From assembly GCA_038363925.1 (NCBI GenBank), contig JAQQWL010000011.1, positions 8,680,001 to 8,744,000 of the forward strand: a stretch of DNA of 64,000 nucleotides, read 5' to 3'. The DNA comes from Apiospora phragmitis (Eukaryota > Ascomycota > Sordariomycetes > Amphisphaeriales > Apiosporaceae). How positions within the stretch are numbered: the first letter of the stretch is position 1; every line of letters starts with the position of its first letter. This document shows positions 1-12,222 of this stretch, in pieces. The position numbers and the translations under genes were made by a program. The notes under the pieces were generated by a model. The model made no database searches. It saw only the letters and a list, made by a program, of their open reading frames with translations, and was not told the DNA's origin.

Positions 1-427
1 GATGTTCGTGCCTTCCGCTTGTGACCATTGACCGCAGGACTGTCTACATCCATCGCATCGCCATCGTGGACGGGACCATGGCGGATGGACACCGGGGCCG
101 CCAATGGAGTTCCTTTTGAATCGCCTTTGTCCATGGCCTTGTCTTCCGACTTCGAGATGGTATCTGCCGAGACTAAAAGAAAAGAAAATTAGTCTGATTC
201 GCGAGGCACCATCGTGGAATGGTTCGAACGGGGCCAGCCAAAGTGTAGGTCGCGTAGATGGGTCGGTTCGAGGGTTGCGAGGTGAAGTGGTTGGAGCCGC
301 GGGTGACCGCATCGTGGGCAGTCGCATTACGCGATCTGAACTGGATCCAATAAAGTTCGGGGAAATACTTACGCTTGCCATTGGGGCGTGCCAACGGCAT
401 GTCGTCGTCAGATAGATCGGAAGACAT
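1..427 (-). CDS. top1: Probable DNA topoisomerase I, 5' exons only (cut by window edge)
   Basis: The start ATG is at 427-425. Exon 1 (427-373) encodes MSSDLSDDDMPLARPNGK and ends at a GTAAGT donor. Exon 2 starts at 172 after a TTTTAG acceptor and stays open to position 1, encoding a Ser/Asp/Lys-rich stretch that includes DGDAMDVDSPAVNG followed by HKRKARTS. An acidic-serine start, a MDVD-type motif and a KRKAR basic patch are typical of the disordered N-terminus of fungal topoisomerase I, a nuclear enzyme that relaxes supercoils. The catalytic core lies outside the window, so the family name is an inference; another nuclear protein with a similar tail is possible. The gene and its splice sites are better supported than its name. 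Confidence 0.5.
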
Positions 428-2074
428 GATGCTGGTGGTTGGGCGGATTTGTCGCGTCGTGTAGATTCGTCGTTGTGCTTGAGAGGTCTGCGTAACCAGG
501 CTGCCTTCTCTAGGGAGCTGGCGTATTAGTCCTCGAAAGCCGATGATGGAGTTGGTAGTGAGTGCTGAAAGGCTGGCGTCAAAGGTGGCAACCGTAAGAG
601 GCCAACCGGCAAATTTTCAACACAGGCCTTGGAGCCAACGGTTATTCCAGAGTCCTCGTTGGGTAAACATCCACGGGGAGTTCGAAGGTCGAAAAGAGAA
701 AAGGTGAATCGACGGTTGTTAGCCTAGATTGGGGTGAATTGTTGATCGATTGTCCATTTAAAACCGGGTTTTCTTGCTACGGAAGCCAACCGAGTCTATA
801 GGAGAATGGAGAGTAAAAATCGAAAGAGAGAGAGAAAGGGAAGAGGGAAAGTGCGGCTCACTGCGACTACCGGGGGGGAGAAAAGAAGAAGAGAAGCCTT
901 ACCCGAGTCTGGACTTGCGAGAGGCAGTTGTCGCTAGGTTCGCCCCGGTGGTGAGATTAGTGGGGAGTGGATGGTTGATGCAGGTGGAATACTGCAAGAG
1001 AAAAGGCCAGTAGAATTTAGAAAGACTGTCTGACGGCTCCGCGCTTTTCAGCATCAAGATTATCCACTTTGTATCGTACCTAGCCACATTACTTACTCGC
1101 TACGTTCGGTCATGGATGAGGTATGGGAAAAAGTGATTATCACAAAATCGAATGCAGCAAATAGGTATCAGTATTTTTATTAGGTATCTCTCATAAGGGC
1201 AGGTTCTATTGTACATAAGTAATTGACTGCATAAAGTGGTGTATCGAGCTTCTGGAAGCGCGAGTCGGCAACTTCAGGCCAATGAGAGGAGGCCCGGCGG
1301 GTGGGAAGGAAGAATGTGGCTGTTCTTCGACAAAGAATTGTCAGTGACATGACATGAGAGCGAGCAAGGAGCACTTGGAGCGCGGCATCCACTCCGCCGC
1401 AAGGGAAGAAAAAAATATTGCTAGGTTAGTGTCTGTAGGGGGAATGGCTGGGCTGAATAAGTGGGCTCTCTGGTTGCTACTTTCGATGCAAGTGAGAGAG
1501 AGGCAGCGTGAGCGTGAGAAAGCAAGGTAAGCACGCAGGCAGCGCAGGCAGCATGGGAGGAATGAGTGGTCTCTTTCCGCTTACGTTAACACCGAGAGCA
1601 ACCAAAGCCTGCGACAGAACCAGAACAATGGAGAGGCACAGGAAAGGAAGGGAGGGAGGCGTACGGGTATCAGAAAAATCAAAAGGGACCACCAGCCGTC
1701 ACATAATCTGCGAACAGGTGGCAAGATCGCGGTGGAGAAGCGATCCCATCGGATAAACGTTGATTGGGATAGTGGCTGGTGAAGCCGTCCGGCAGTGGCT
1801 TCACAAAAACCTCACCTACTGGGTACTTACGGAAGCTTGGTCGGAAAGAGTTAGGCCCGTGCCGAAAATTGACGAGAGGGAAAATGGAGCTTTGCCTGGT
1901 AGCAGCGAGACAAGTAGACAGTTGAGCCCGAATTGAACCGACTCCAAGTTAATCAATCCATTCAACCACCCTCCATCGACCAAGACCAATTGATCGCGAG
2001 GAGCATCCGTGGTCAACCGTGTCACCGCTGAGATTCGAACCCGGGACACCAATTACCTTCTAATCCCCTCCACG
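428..2074. other. Intergenic, divergent promoters of top1-like gene and ATP3
   Basis: No convincing gene is seen. The region holds a GA-rich purine tract around 815-895, and near 2015-2050 a minus-strand sequence resembling a tRNA T-arm (GGTTCGAATC) without a matching 5' half. It should carry both divergent promoters; no clear core promoter motif was identified. Confidence 0.5.
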
Positions 2075-3253
2075 ATGCTTTCGAGGGCGGCAAGACCGGC
2101 TTTGCGCGCTGGAGCCGTAGCTGCGGCTATTCCTGCTCGGTACGTCGGACATTTCCTGGGTGGTGTCAATTTGGAGCGAAAGAGTTTGGGAAGAAGACAA
2201 TTGCTTGCCAAGGGCTTTGGACCGAGAGATGCACCTCGTTTGACCAAAGGGTCCGGTCCGGGGGTGAAGATGATGACAATTGATCGTGGAGCTTGGGGTT
2301 GCGGGTTTGAGTTACATATCGAATAATTGAAAAAGCTGACACTATTTCGCTCGCGCAGCACTGCCAACAATGCGGCCACCTACGCTACCCTGCGAGAGAT
2401 TGAGGGTCGTCTCAAGTCGATTCGCAACATCGAGAAGATCACCAAGACCATGAAGATTGTCGCCTCCACCAAGCTGACCCGCGCCCAACGAGCCATGAAC
2501 GACGCCCAGAAGTACGGTGCCGCTTCCAACCAGGTCTACGAGGCTGCCGAGACCAAGCCCCTCGAGGCCGAGGAGAAGAAGCCTCTCTACATCGTCTGCA
2601 GTTCCGACAAGGGTCTTTGCGGTGGTGTCCACTCCGGTCTGTCGCGATGGGTCCGCCGCAACGTTGCCCACGGCGAGGCCGACCTCGTCGTCATCGGCGA
2701 GAAGTCCCGTTCCCAGTTGGGCCGTACCAACAACCAGGACATTGTCCTGAGCTTCGCTGGTGTTGGAAAGGACGTCCCTACCTTCGCCGATGCCCAGGCC
2801 ATTGCCGACCAGATTGTCCAGCTCCAGACCCAGTACTCCGGCATCAAGATTCTCTACAACAAGTTCATCAACGCCACCAGCTACGAGCCCACCATTATCG
2901 AGGCTTTCTCTGAGGAATCCATCGCTGCCTCTCCCAACTTCTCGGCCTTCGAGGTCGATGAGGAGCTCATCCCCAATATGCGCGAGTACGCTCTTGCCAA
3001 CTCTCTGTACTGGGCTCTGGCCGAGGGTCACGCTTGCGAGATCTCTGCCCGTCGCAACGCCATGGATGTAAGTCTTCCTTCGGTTTGTGTCCATGTTAGA
3101 TTCAGTATTGACAAAATTTTACAGAATGCCTCCAAGAACGCTGGTGAGATGATCAACAAGTACCAGATTCTGTTCAACCGAACCCGTCAAGCCGTCATTA
3201 CGGGAGAACTGGTCGAGATTATCACTGGTGCCACGGCCTCCGCGGACATGTAA
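2075..3253 (+). CDS. ATP3: Mitochondrial F1-ATP synthase gamma subunit
   Basis: This is the central rotor shaft of mitochondrial F1Fo-ATP synthase, linking the c-ring to the catalytic alpha3beta3 head. There are three exons: 2075-2139, 2359-3067 and 3125-3253. The introns begin GTACGT and GTAAGT and end CAG, giving about 300 aa, normal for the family. The start MLSRAARPALRAG is a typical Arg-rich matrix-targeting presequence. The N-terminal helix TLREIEGRLKSIRNIEKIT, the DKGLCGG motif and the C-terminal helix RQAVITGELVEIITGA are the conserved coiled shaft and family signatures. Joining exon 1 to exon 2 restores an Arg codon and leads straight into TANNAATYATLREIE. All three exons are in frame with no lesion. 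Identification is firm. Confidence 0.97.
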
Positions 3254-4059
3254 ATTGCTGCTTGAAGCGACAAGATAGAGAGATGGGAGGGGAGCGGTTC
3301 GCACGCATAATTCCCTTTGTAACAAGTACCCTAGGCCCTCCGTGTACCAAAGCCTCAATAAACTATTTCTGAACTTCTGACCCTTGCTTCCTCTCATCCC
3401 TTTTCTGAATTGTGTATGCGATACGAATGCTGATGCAATATCGCTAGATAAGAGCATCAAAAGTCTGGCCATCCTTGCGGGTATTTCTTCGATGCTCCAT
3501 CTCGAGACAATTAACACTTCAGTTATGAGAACCTTCTCATATGAGTGCGCGATTCCTCGCAGGTGCGGAGTTGTGGTTCCCGCCCCTATTGCTGATGCGT
3601 TTACGTGACTTTAGTTCCCGTAACGGGTTCGAGGTAGGAGAGTCAGCAATGGGATAGATGGCTACCCTATTGTAGCGATTTCTGTCTGCGACAATCACAG
3701 ATGGAATACGGTTCAATTTTTGGGGTTTTTTTCTATTTCTGGGCCTAGACTAATTTCACTATGCCTGGCAACAAATGCAGTAAGTACAGCCATGCCTGCT
3801 AGATAATAGGTACGAATATTCCCCTCTTCCCCAAGCCATACATCACGTACAACCAACCATATCCGAGACTTCCTTCCTAGCATTCCTTGGAGAAGGGGGG
3901 ACGGTGGGAGCGGGTTCAGTATAACCCCTTAACCATATCAAGTCGACAACTCTGCTTCACCTGCCCGCCAGCCATCTCGTTGACAACCCCTACCCAGGAA
4001 GGCAAGGGCCATCAACGGATTTCCCTGTCGTCATCGTCGCCATCGTGTCCATCGAGCCG
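3254..4059. other. Intergenic between convergent ATP3 and the 4.1 kb gene
   Basis: This holds the two 3' untranslated regions. An AATAAA-like CAATAAA lies near 3355, about 100 bp after the ATP3 stop, and could be its polyadenylation signal. No other gene was recognised. Confidence 0.45.
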
Positions 4060-5712
4060 CTACAGCGGCGGGTAGTTATTGTTGTTGTTATGTCCCCGGT
4101 GTTGTCTACTTGCCCTCTCCTCATCCATGTCTTCGTCCTCGGTTTCGTCCTCGTCCACGGTTTCGTCGGCGTCCTCGGTTTCGTCGGCGTCCTCGGTCTC
4201 GTCGTGCTGTACGAGGGGGTTATACATGCGAGAGGGAGCGAGAGCGGAAGCGGGAGCGGGCCCTTGACCGAGGTACTGCAGTGGCGGTAGAGGAATGCCA
4301 CGCCCCGCCGTCGCCACTGGCCTTCGGTATGACGACGGTGGTGGCGGTGGTGCAGCAGTAGCAGCAGCAGCGTCCGCCATCTCCCATGGCTCTCGCTGCG
4401 GCAATGGCTGTGACAAAAGCCATGATGATGGTGTATCAGCAGAAAAAGGAGCAGCAGCAGCAGCAGAAGCACGTTCTCCCTGCGATGGCAGCGACTCAGG
4501 GTGGTCTGCGGCGCGATGAAAGCCGTGTCCAGAAGGGGCGGCGCTGTAGCTACTAGCATGGTCTCCATAGCCTGGAGTATTATGGTGGTCGTGGCCAGGA
4601 AGGTAGTAGCCGTGCTGCGGGCGTTGCTGCGGGCGTTGCTGCGGGAGCGGCGGCTGGGCGGCGGCGACGTCACTAAGCATCTCAAGGCCGTCTCTGTTAC
4701 CGTACCGATAAGTATCGTAATAGTCGGCACTTGCGTGCCGAAAGTTATAGGTGCTATGACCGTTGTGGCGATTGTCGTTGTCTGCAACGGTAGGTCGCCC
4801 GTAAGGATAAGCGATGCTGTGTTGTTCTGTTGCTGGTTGGGGAGGAGGAGGAGGAGCATAGTCGGTGTTCCGGTCTCTATTACCTTCCGCCCTTTCGGTG
4901 AGGCGCAGGGATCCGAGTCTACTCTCCAACGCCAAGATGCTCCGCGACGGCAAGGGAAGGATACGCCCGGGCCGGGGCTGTGGTTGTCCGTCCGCGAAGT
5001 AGGTGAACCGCATCCGATCCCATTCGGCCTCGGAGGGCGGCTGCACGACCGCGGAGCTCCACCTGGCCATGGGGTACGGAGACCAGTAAGATGGGCCGGC
5101 TAGCCGGTCGTCCGCGTTCTCGCGTCTTCGGAAGGGGGGATGAACCAGTGATGGTAATCTGGCGTCTTCTGGGGTTGCGCGCATGGGCGGTTGACGTGGG
5201 CTTGGCCAGTCCCGGATCCTGGCTTGTCGTTGTCGTCTCCTTTCTTCTCTTCTACGCTCGGCCCTGGTCCTGGCCTTGGCGCTCTGCTTCTGCGTCTCAT
5301 CCTGGTCATCATCACCCATATGCTCATCCTCGGTAGGGGAGGAGGAGGCGTCGGCGTCGTTGGCGGGGTCGTGCTGGTTTCGTTCCGCCCTTGAAGAAAG
5401 GGGCGTTGGTTGATGATATGCCGCGTACACAGTAGACAACGGATACTCATGTCTCGGGTGCTGCAGCCCCCTCTGTTGCTGACTCTCTCTCAGACGCCGC
5501 CGCTCTGCCTGATGTCGCCTGAGCAGCAGTGCCTGTATACGCCGAGCCTGCCCCAGACGCTGTTGCTCTCTCTCTTGCTGGTCCTCCAGCCGCTGCAGTT
5601 CCAGCCGCTGCGGCGCATTTGGCCGGCCGACGAAATCCGGGATGTTGAAATCCCCGTTCCCACGATCCTCATGGTCACTGCCATCGCTACTTTTTGAGTC
5701 CTTCTCATCCAT
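4060..5712 (-). CDS. Large low-complexity, probably disordered protein of unknown function
   Basis: A single open frame of about 550 aa starts with ATG at 5712 (MDEKDSKSSDGSDHED) and ends at 4060. No known domain was recognised. In order it has an acidic N-terminus, a long Gln/Arg/Leu-rich stretch likely to form a charged coiled coil (residues about 35-85), a second Arg-rich basic block with ERRREERRRQRQ, a Pro/Tyr/His-rich middle, and poly-Ala and poly-Pro runs. A C-terminal acidic repeat is built on ETEDAD/DETED units, followed by HNNNNNYPPL. Frames on the opposite strand are open only because of the biased composition; this frame is the longest and begins with a normal ATG. It may be a nuclear or RNA-associated scaffold, but that is only composition-based. 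Confidence 0.65.
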   Translation of the reverse strand: MDEKDSKSSDGSDHEDRGNGDFNIPDFVGRPNAPQRLELQRLEDQQEREQQRLGQARRIQALLLRRHQAERRRLRESQQQRGLQHPRHEYPLSTVYAAYHQPTPLSSRAERNQHDPANDADASSSPTEDEHMGDDDQDETQKQSAKARTRAERRREERRRQRQARIRDWPSPRQPPMRATPEDARLPSLVHPPFRRRENADDRLAGPSYWSPYPMARWSSAVVQPPSEAEWDRMRFTYFADGQPQPRPGRILPLPSRSILALESRLGSLRLTERAEGNRDRNTDYAPPPPPQPATEQHSIAYPYGRPTVADNDNRHNGHSTYNFRHASADYYDTYRYGNRDGLEMLSDVAAAQPPLPQQRPQQRPQHGYYLPGHDHHNTPGYGDHASSYSAAPSGHGFHRAADHPESLPSQGERASAAAAAPFSADTPSSWLLSQPLPQREPWEMADAAAATAAPPPPPSSYRRPVATAGRGIPLPPLQYLGQGPAPASALAPSRMYNPLVQHDETEDADETEDADETVDEDETEDEDMDEERASRQHRGHNNNNNYPPL

Positions 5713-7438
5713 GTTGAGCCGGACAAGCACAAGGACCCCCGATGATAGTGGTAAAGGAGGAAGGGTAAGAAGAAAGGAGGGATTAGGAAAACTGGCAGAT
5801 TTTTCTTATATGCTTTTTCCGTTTCCTCAGGGGAGTGGGGTGTGCCGTCCTGGGCAGAACCTTGATAAAGACTTACTCTGAGTATTTATTGTTGCCGTCG
5901 CACAGTCAGGCATTTGGCACCTGAAAGGTGGGTGGTTCGTTAAGGGAGAAACTATGTCAATGTTGTTTAGTGGAAGTTTCTATCTGCTACTCTGCATATC
6001 TAGTCATCACCGACATACTATGTATCGATACAGGCGTCTCGCATTGACTTGGTCTCACCGAGAGTGTTCTTTTGAAATAGCCAACTACCAGTGACTCGAA
6101 GAGAGCATACAAACACATCCGCGTCTATTCGATTCGAAGCCCAGCACCGCATTACCCAAAGCGGAGACTCACGTAACACTGTCACCTCCATCCCTATAGA
6201 ACCTTCCGCGGATGCTATAAAGTATAAGTAGGTCGCGATAAGGGCTACCCACACACTTCACAGCCAATTTTGCCCTGCCCTGATCGGATGCCCTACACAG
6301 ATGAGTTGAGAGGGAACCTGGGTGGGCGTCTGGTGGGTTGAGGACTACGGTGGGATAAGGGCCGAGAAGCAAAATAGACGCGTGATGCTGAACTGCTTCG
6401 CGATAGCCGTAGACACGCCTGGCTCCCGTTAGAAGATGCATTTCCCTGTGACCGGCTGCAGTCTCGTGTGAAATGCTGATCTCTCCAAACCAAAGCTACC
6501 TACCAGGTCGTCTTTCCGAAGAACTCCTTCATCAACTCGGCTTCACGGATCATGTCTCACATCTGATTCTGGCTCCTGACGAAATTTAGGCGTGGCGCGG
6601 TCCCAACATGTATCTTGTGATATGTATCGTGCGATAGAAACTCTAGTCTCTTAAGCATCAAAATCTTCCTTCCTCGTGTGTACTCCCCAAAACTCAGGGG
6701 CGGAACAACAAAACTTTCATGAATATTTCACATCACACACAATAGAGAATATGAGGTCTGATGTGATGGGTTTAATAAAGATGAAGAGGGCAGAGAAGAC
6801 TCAAAAATATCTTCTATCGAGGGTTTCTAGCTTTCGTCAAACTGTATGGATTGGATTTCCTATTTCCAGTGATGGCAGCAACTCAAATTATCCATTCCAC
6901 ATAACTCCCGTCAGACATATTCTCTCCTTTTTTCTCCCTTTCCTCCCCTTTTCTCCTTTTTGCTTTCTTTTTCTTTTGTGAGCAAGAGCACACCAATAAT
7001 AGGCAACAAGCGGGACGCTATGGTAAAACGTGGAAGGTTTTGAATATGACGAGGTATACCATACCATGTACGATCTCACCCACCAACCCTGATGATAACC
7101 ATAGATTACCTAAGTATCAATGCATACAAATCCAAGTAATCATGACAATAATTGCAACATGTATTATACTAGTACTGAGAATCCCTCTAACGCCCATTCC
7201 ATGAGTGAATGAAGATAGTCAGGACAACCACCGATGCAATGAGGCGAAAGGAGAACATTGAAGCCCTGGCCGATGAAACTCCGAGCCAACAGCAAGCTAA
7301 GTATGTAGACAGACAGACCAGACCGTCCATCTCCGTTTGTGCAACCCCGAACCCCACCATCCCCGTGAGCGCCAAAAAACGAGCCAACCGTATGTGCAAA
7401 AAAGTTTCTCGTTCCGAGAGCGATCTGTAGAGTCAGCC
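5713..7438. other. Intergenic, no gene seen
   Basis: About 1.7 kb with no supportable coding frame. It includes the promoter of the 4.1-5.7 kb gene on one side and the 3' end of the LSD1-type gene on the other. A pyrimidine-rich stretch (TTTTCTCCC-like) lies at 6920-6975. Confidence 0.5.
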
Positions 7439-10400
7439 TCATTTCGCCATTTCGACATCGCTCCCGTTGCCACTCCCCACATACGTGTCGCCGGCCTTCT
7501 GGTTTCTCTTCCTTTCCCGTCCCGAAAGGCCGTCCGAGCCCGTCCCACTACCACCACCACTACCACTAGCACCACTATCCTCGTTAGTGTTCTCATCCCC
7601 CGTGACGTTGAGCTTGTTACCGGCCTCCTCCTCCCAAGCCCGCCGCACCTCGAGGGCCCGGGTATTCCAGTCCTTAGCCGCGACCTCCCACTCCCGCAGC
7701 TTCTCGGCGTACACCCGCTTCTGTTCCGCGGCCTGCTCCTCGAAGGGCCGCTTCTCGTCCGCGCCCGCCTCCTTCCACATCTTGCTCGTCATGACCCGCA
7801 CCTCGTTGGGGCTCGGCTTGCCCTTGCCCGGCCGCCGGCCCTGCTCGCAGCGCTGCCGGGCCAGCCCGAAATTAGTCTTGCTGTAGAGGAGGTACGCGTT
7901 GCCCGCCACCTTCTGCGGGCGCCACGGCCTGTCGCCGATATGCGCGTAGATGTGCGCCCAGGCCGCGTTCTCGTAGGCATCGATCTTGGCCTGTTTGGCG
8001 GCCCGGAGCGACACCGGCGCCGTCGCATCCGAGGACGCCTTGCGCTTGACACCACTAGATGCCACCACGGCCCCCGACTCTTTGGGGATGACGAGTGGAA
8101 CTGGGATGTCGATGGGGCCAAGGATAGCATCTGCGACCTCGGAAGCCGCACGAAGGCCTGATAGATAGGCACCATGAACTGTCGCCGGATGCGTCCCAAT
8201 GGTGTGCTCACCCGCAAAGTAGAGATTGCCTACCGACCGCGACATGGTCTCGTAGTCGTCAGGCCTCATCCCAGGTCCTGCCGAAGAGTAAGAACCACGC
8301 GCAAACTTATCCGAGCCCCAGCGTGTGACGATTGCCTGGGTAGGGTTAGGCACGTTTGTGCCATATACGCTGCGCAGAACTTCCGTAGCCTCGGCCACTA
8401 GATCATCATTCTTAGTGTGCTCGGTATCGAAGCCAGCATCGCCGGCCATCAGGGCGAGCAGCACAGGTATTCCACTCATATTGGATACATTGAACCACTG
8501 GAAGAAGCGGCCTCGCTTAGAGGCGTATTCGCTCTGTCGTAAGCTGTGGCGAGTGAGGGGGCTTCGTAATACGCCAAAGATGTCGCGATTAGTATCCCAG
8601 AAAGCCTCCTGGTACACGAGGATGACCTTGTTCAGGATGCCAAACCCGAGTCTCTCAATGACGTCTGTTTTCCACGGGGGTAGTGGCGGGTCAAACTCCA
8701 CACTTCCGTGCTTCAGCACACCCAGTGGAATTGTCGACACAACGTAATCTGCCTCGACAGAGAACCCGTCGTCACAATCAACTCTGGCTGCGCCCTTGCC
8801 TTCATGATGGTAGGTGATCTTCTTGACAGTAAATTCTTTGTGAATGTTCAACGGCGAAGGAAACTGGGCCAGGCCCCAAGGCACACTCTGATATCCACCA
8901 ATAACCATGGTGTGTTTTCCTTCCCATTCATTGCCAGCATCAATGTCCCAACCCCCTAAACTCAGCTGGTTGTAGTTGATAGCATTGCTGTATTCCAGGT
9001 TCGCGATGTGCCAGTTCAAGAGTCTGTAGTCCTGTGGCGTAAGATCGATCATGTCTCGATACTGCGAAATTGCTTCATCCACCAGGGATCCGAGCGTGGT
9101 CGCAGGATCCTTTGCTGCAGCTTCGAGATCCAAATCCCGGTCCATCGTCACGCCTTCCTTCAAAGTCCACTCCATCGCCCTGGCCTTCAAGGCAGCCGGC
9201 ACGGCAGCCGGCACGGCAGCCGGCCTCCCTGGCTCAACATGCGTCCTGCCAGTAGCTCGATCGGTGGATACGGGCACAAGGTTGACTCGGGGTCCCAGAC
9301 TCTGCTCAGACACTGGCGGGGCCTGTGGCAAAGCCGCCGTTGCTTCTTCCGTTTGTGCGATGGTTTTGTTTCCTTCTGAATTGCTGTCCTTGCCTTCGTC
9401 CATTAGGCCTCTGTTGCCCTCAATCAACTTGGTAGGCTGGTTCTTGAATTTGTAATCGCTGACTCGTTCAAGACAATGATTGTACAGATTCTCAACTTTC
9501 AAGTCGCGGTGGATGTCAACTGACTTGCCGTTCGAATCGTACAGTATTGCCTCTGGCCGTAGAGCGTAATACGGCAGTGCCATCTGCCCTCTCACCAGGA
9601 TGTTAAGTGGGTTGCCGCGGTCAAAACCTGTGATGATCATTCCTCCAGCCTCCACAGTGTGGCGCTTGCCCTTGAAATCGAACAGCCGCTGACTCCGGCT
9701 ACCATCGACAGGTCGTGAGTAGACACGGCCACCTAGGCGGCTCCTGCCTTCCAATACAATAACCCGTGGTGGTTCTTCTCCTAGTTCCTGAAACTGTCTA
9801 GCATACTGCTTCGACAGCGCTTCAAGATGCCGGGCACAGCCGAGACCGGCCATCCTGCGCCTATTACCACTATCGTCTTCCCTTTCCTTTTTTGAACTGC
9901 CTTCTTAGAACGCTTTTTCGATGACGGGACTTCGCAGCAGCCATAGTTGATGTAACCACGGCGCAATAGCCAGTCGTAACATACATTGGCAACATTAAAC
10001 CATCTTACATCTTTCGCACAGCCAGTTGCCTCGTCACGTGCGACCCCCATCCGGGGATTGTTGAGCCACAGCCGAAGAATCCCATTCCGTATATTCAGGT
10101 AGGTTGTAACCTGTGCGTGACTGATATGGTCCCGTAGCATCAGGTACTCCTCCTGGTGGAGGGCGTAGGGGTTCAGTCTCGAGCGCTCGGCCGCCTCAAT
10201 GCACTGGTGTGCGTAGTCATACGGTGCAATGTCAGTGGGTATCGACACCTTGGGGCGCACATCGAACACCTGTCGCGGCTTGCCTTTGGTAGGCATAGTC
10301 ATTGCTTCCGTCGGCACTGCTTCCGTAACAGGTACTGTTTCCGTAGTAGACACTGCTTCCGTAGTAGGTACTGCTTCCGTAGCTTTCGGTACTGCCTTCG

Positions 10401-11025
10401 CAGGCGTTGCTTCCGCAGGCAATGCTTCAGCTGTGTTAACGGGGGTGGTGGCTTTGCTCGAGGGCGGCGACGGCGGAACCGACGAGAGCTCAGAGTTATC
10501 GGACAGCGCCGAGGCTGTTGAGGTGGTAGATTTCCTCAAACTCTCTTGGAAGCCTAGCAAGCTCGCATCGACGGCAAGATCCTGGCCTTGATGTGACCTA
10601 TGTGACGACTGGTCAAGAATGGGGTTGACACGGATGGTTGTGCAATAGATGATGACACGGATAAACGCTGCAAATGGGAAACCCGTAAAATGGATATTGT
10701 AGGCTAATAGATGTACTTACTCGGTCTCATCCTGTAATGCGGAGCTGGATACGTGGCTATTCATGTCAGAATCGATGTCGTCTATGCGTACAATAATCTC
10801 AGACTCGGTCCTCGGCGTGCCCTTGGATGTTGGGGGCCCAGTGTGGATCGTGTCAAGTCCGGGAGGGGAAGTAGCAGACACCGGGTCGTCGAGGCGATGA
10901 CGACCGCCCTTGGAAGATGCCAAAACCGATAGATGTAGGTCCAGTTGGTCCAAGTCGACCGGCCGAGAACCAAAGTTCGTGCTTTCCTCCCCCTCCAACA
11001 ACGTTGTCCCACGAGTACTACTCAT
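7439..11025 (-). CDS. lsd1: LSD1/KdmA-type lysine-specific histone demethylase (SWIRM, amine oxidase, HMG box), one frameshift
   Basis: This family is FAD-dependent and demethylates mono/dimethyl-lysine on histone H3 in the nucleus. Exon 1 is 11025-10721 (MSSTRGTTLLEGEES); the intron is about 10720-10598 (GTAAGT...TAG); exon 2 runs to 7439, for about 1150 aa. Order: disordered N-terminus with a TEAVPT repeat (about 10310-10430), SWIRM domain (about 9960-10250, ending NVCYDWLLRRGYINYG), FAD-binding amine oxidase with VIGAG-MAGLG, LEGRSRLGGRVYS, the LNKVI lysine equivalent to human LSD1 Lys661 and YFAGEHTIGTHPATVHG. A C-terminal HMG box (RPWRPQKVAGNAYLLYSK onward) is typical of fungal LSD1. A linker carries a 12-bp tandem repeat (AAVPAAVPA) near 9190-9226. 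The frame breaks by one base at about 9852-9856, inside the GxGxxG FAD motif, with homology continuous on both sides. Confidence 0.9.
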
Positions 11026-12222
11026 AGTCCCCTCGGTTATGCCGCATGGATGATGTTACAGTTGACGGGTTGTATATAATGAGTAGGATGCTGGTGGACT
11101 GGGACAATGATAGTGTGGTTGTATGATACGGACGCCGTTGTGTCCATGTGAGTCCAGCACCCCTCGCTCTCGACGCCCCAGCTATGCCACGGAAGGAGCT
11201 ACCGTATAATCATATCACGAAATGGTGGTTTCGATCTACGCAGTCTTATTAGCCACATGCCGAAACAGGTGATCCGCATCGGAATTTCGCTTTTTATAAC
11301 AATTGATTATTATCCCACAACCCATGGCGAGTGATCAGGGACTAATCACAGTGACAAGACTGGACAAGTGGGCACTGTACCTCTCTAGACTGCCTGCCCG
11401 AGTTACAGCACAGTACAGCTACTCCAGTGGCAATTGGCTTATCAGTCGGGTCGAGGCGAGGATAATTCGGTAGAGGCGAGGGTATAAAGCCTAAAGCCGT
11501 GCCTACGACAGTCAATTGACATGGGTCGACTCGGGCGTGCGTTTGATTATATGCACCGACACAAAGGTCATTACGTAGGAGAGGGAGAGGGAGATATATG
11601 CAGAAGGCAAGCAGGCAAATTCGATGTAGTGAACGGCTACAGGTCGAAGGTGGAGCCACTTCCGAAGCAGTTCTGTTTCGCCCGGCTCGTCACGTGAACC
11701 CCAACTAAACCAACTTACTACCTCTGCTTCTCGCATCATGGCATCGGCATTACCAGATCCGGAACGAAAGAAGCCGACGACGTACACACCAATACATCCT
11801 CGTCACGGTTCCAGTGTACAATCCAGGTTTTGTTTATTGCCCTGTATTATGGGAATCAGACTTGTGCCAATTGGATACTAATTCAGTATCGGAATACTCG
11901 TATAACTCCAGAGAGGTAAGCAGGCAATGACAGCACCAAAACTGCCTACACAGCTATCAACACCACGATCAAGCCGTATCACTTGCTGTATACGACACAA
12001 GACGCCAGACGATATAAGATTGGCCTACTCGCGTTGCTTGCGAATACTCCGGCGACTACTCCCACCTGGCTCCTAGGGGCTACTAGCATTGATGCAATTT
12101 CGGTATAGTTGCCAATCTGACAGTCTTCAACATTGTACTTCCAACGTATTGCAAGATCTGGGTATATCGATAGCGCGTACCACCACGGCCATCACCACTC
12201 GCTTGGCTGACTGAATTCTCAA
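11026..12222. other. Intergenic, no gene seen
   Basis: Upstream region of the LSD1-type gene and downstream region of VPS33. No coding frame or RNA gene is supported. Confidence 0.5.

Noticed and set aside
2010..2105. tRNA gene on the minus strand overlapping the ATP3 start (GGTTCGAATC T-arm-like element)
   Set aside because: Only a T-arm/B-box-like part is present. The T-stem has a mismatch, no complementary 5' acceptor half or A box is found, there is no T-run terminator, and the rest would lie inside ATP3 exon 1.
3990..4859. 289-codon minus-strand frame within the 4.1-5.7 kb gene
   Set aside because: It is a shadow frame of the longer low-complexity coding frame, with Leu/Thr/Arg-biased sequence and no better start.
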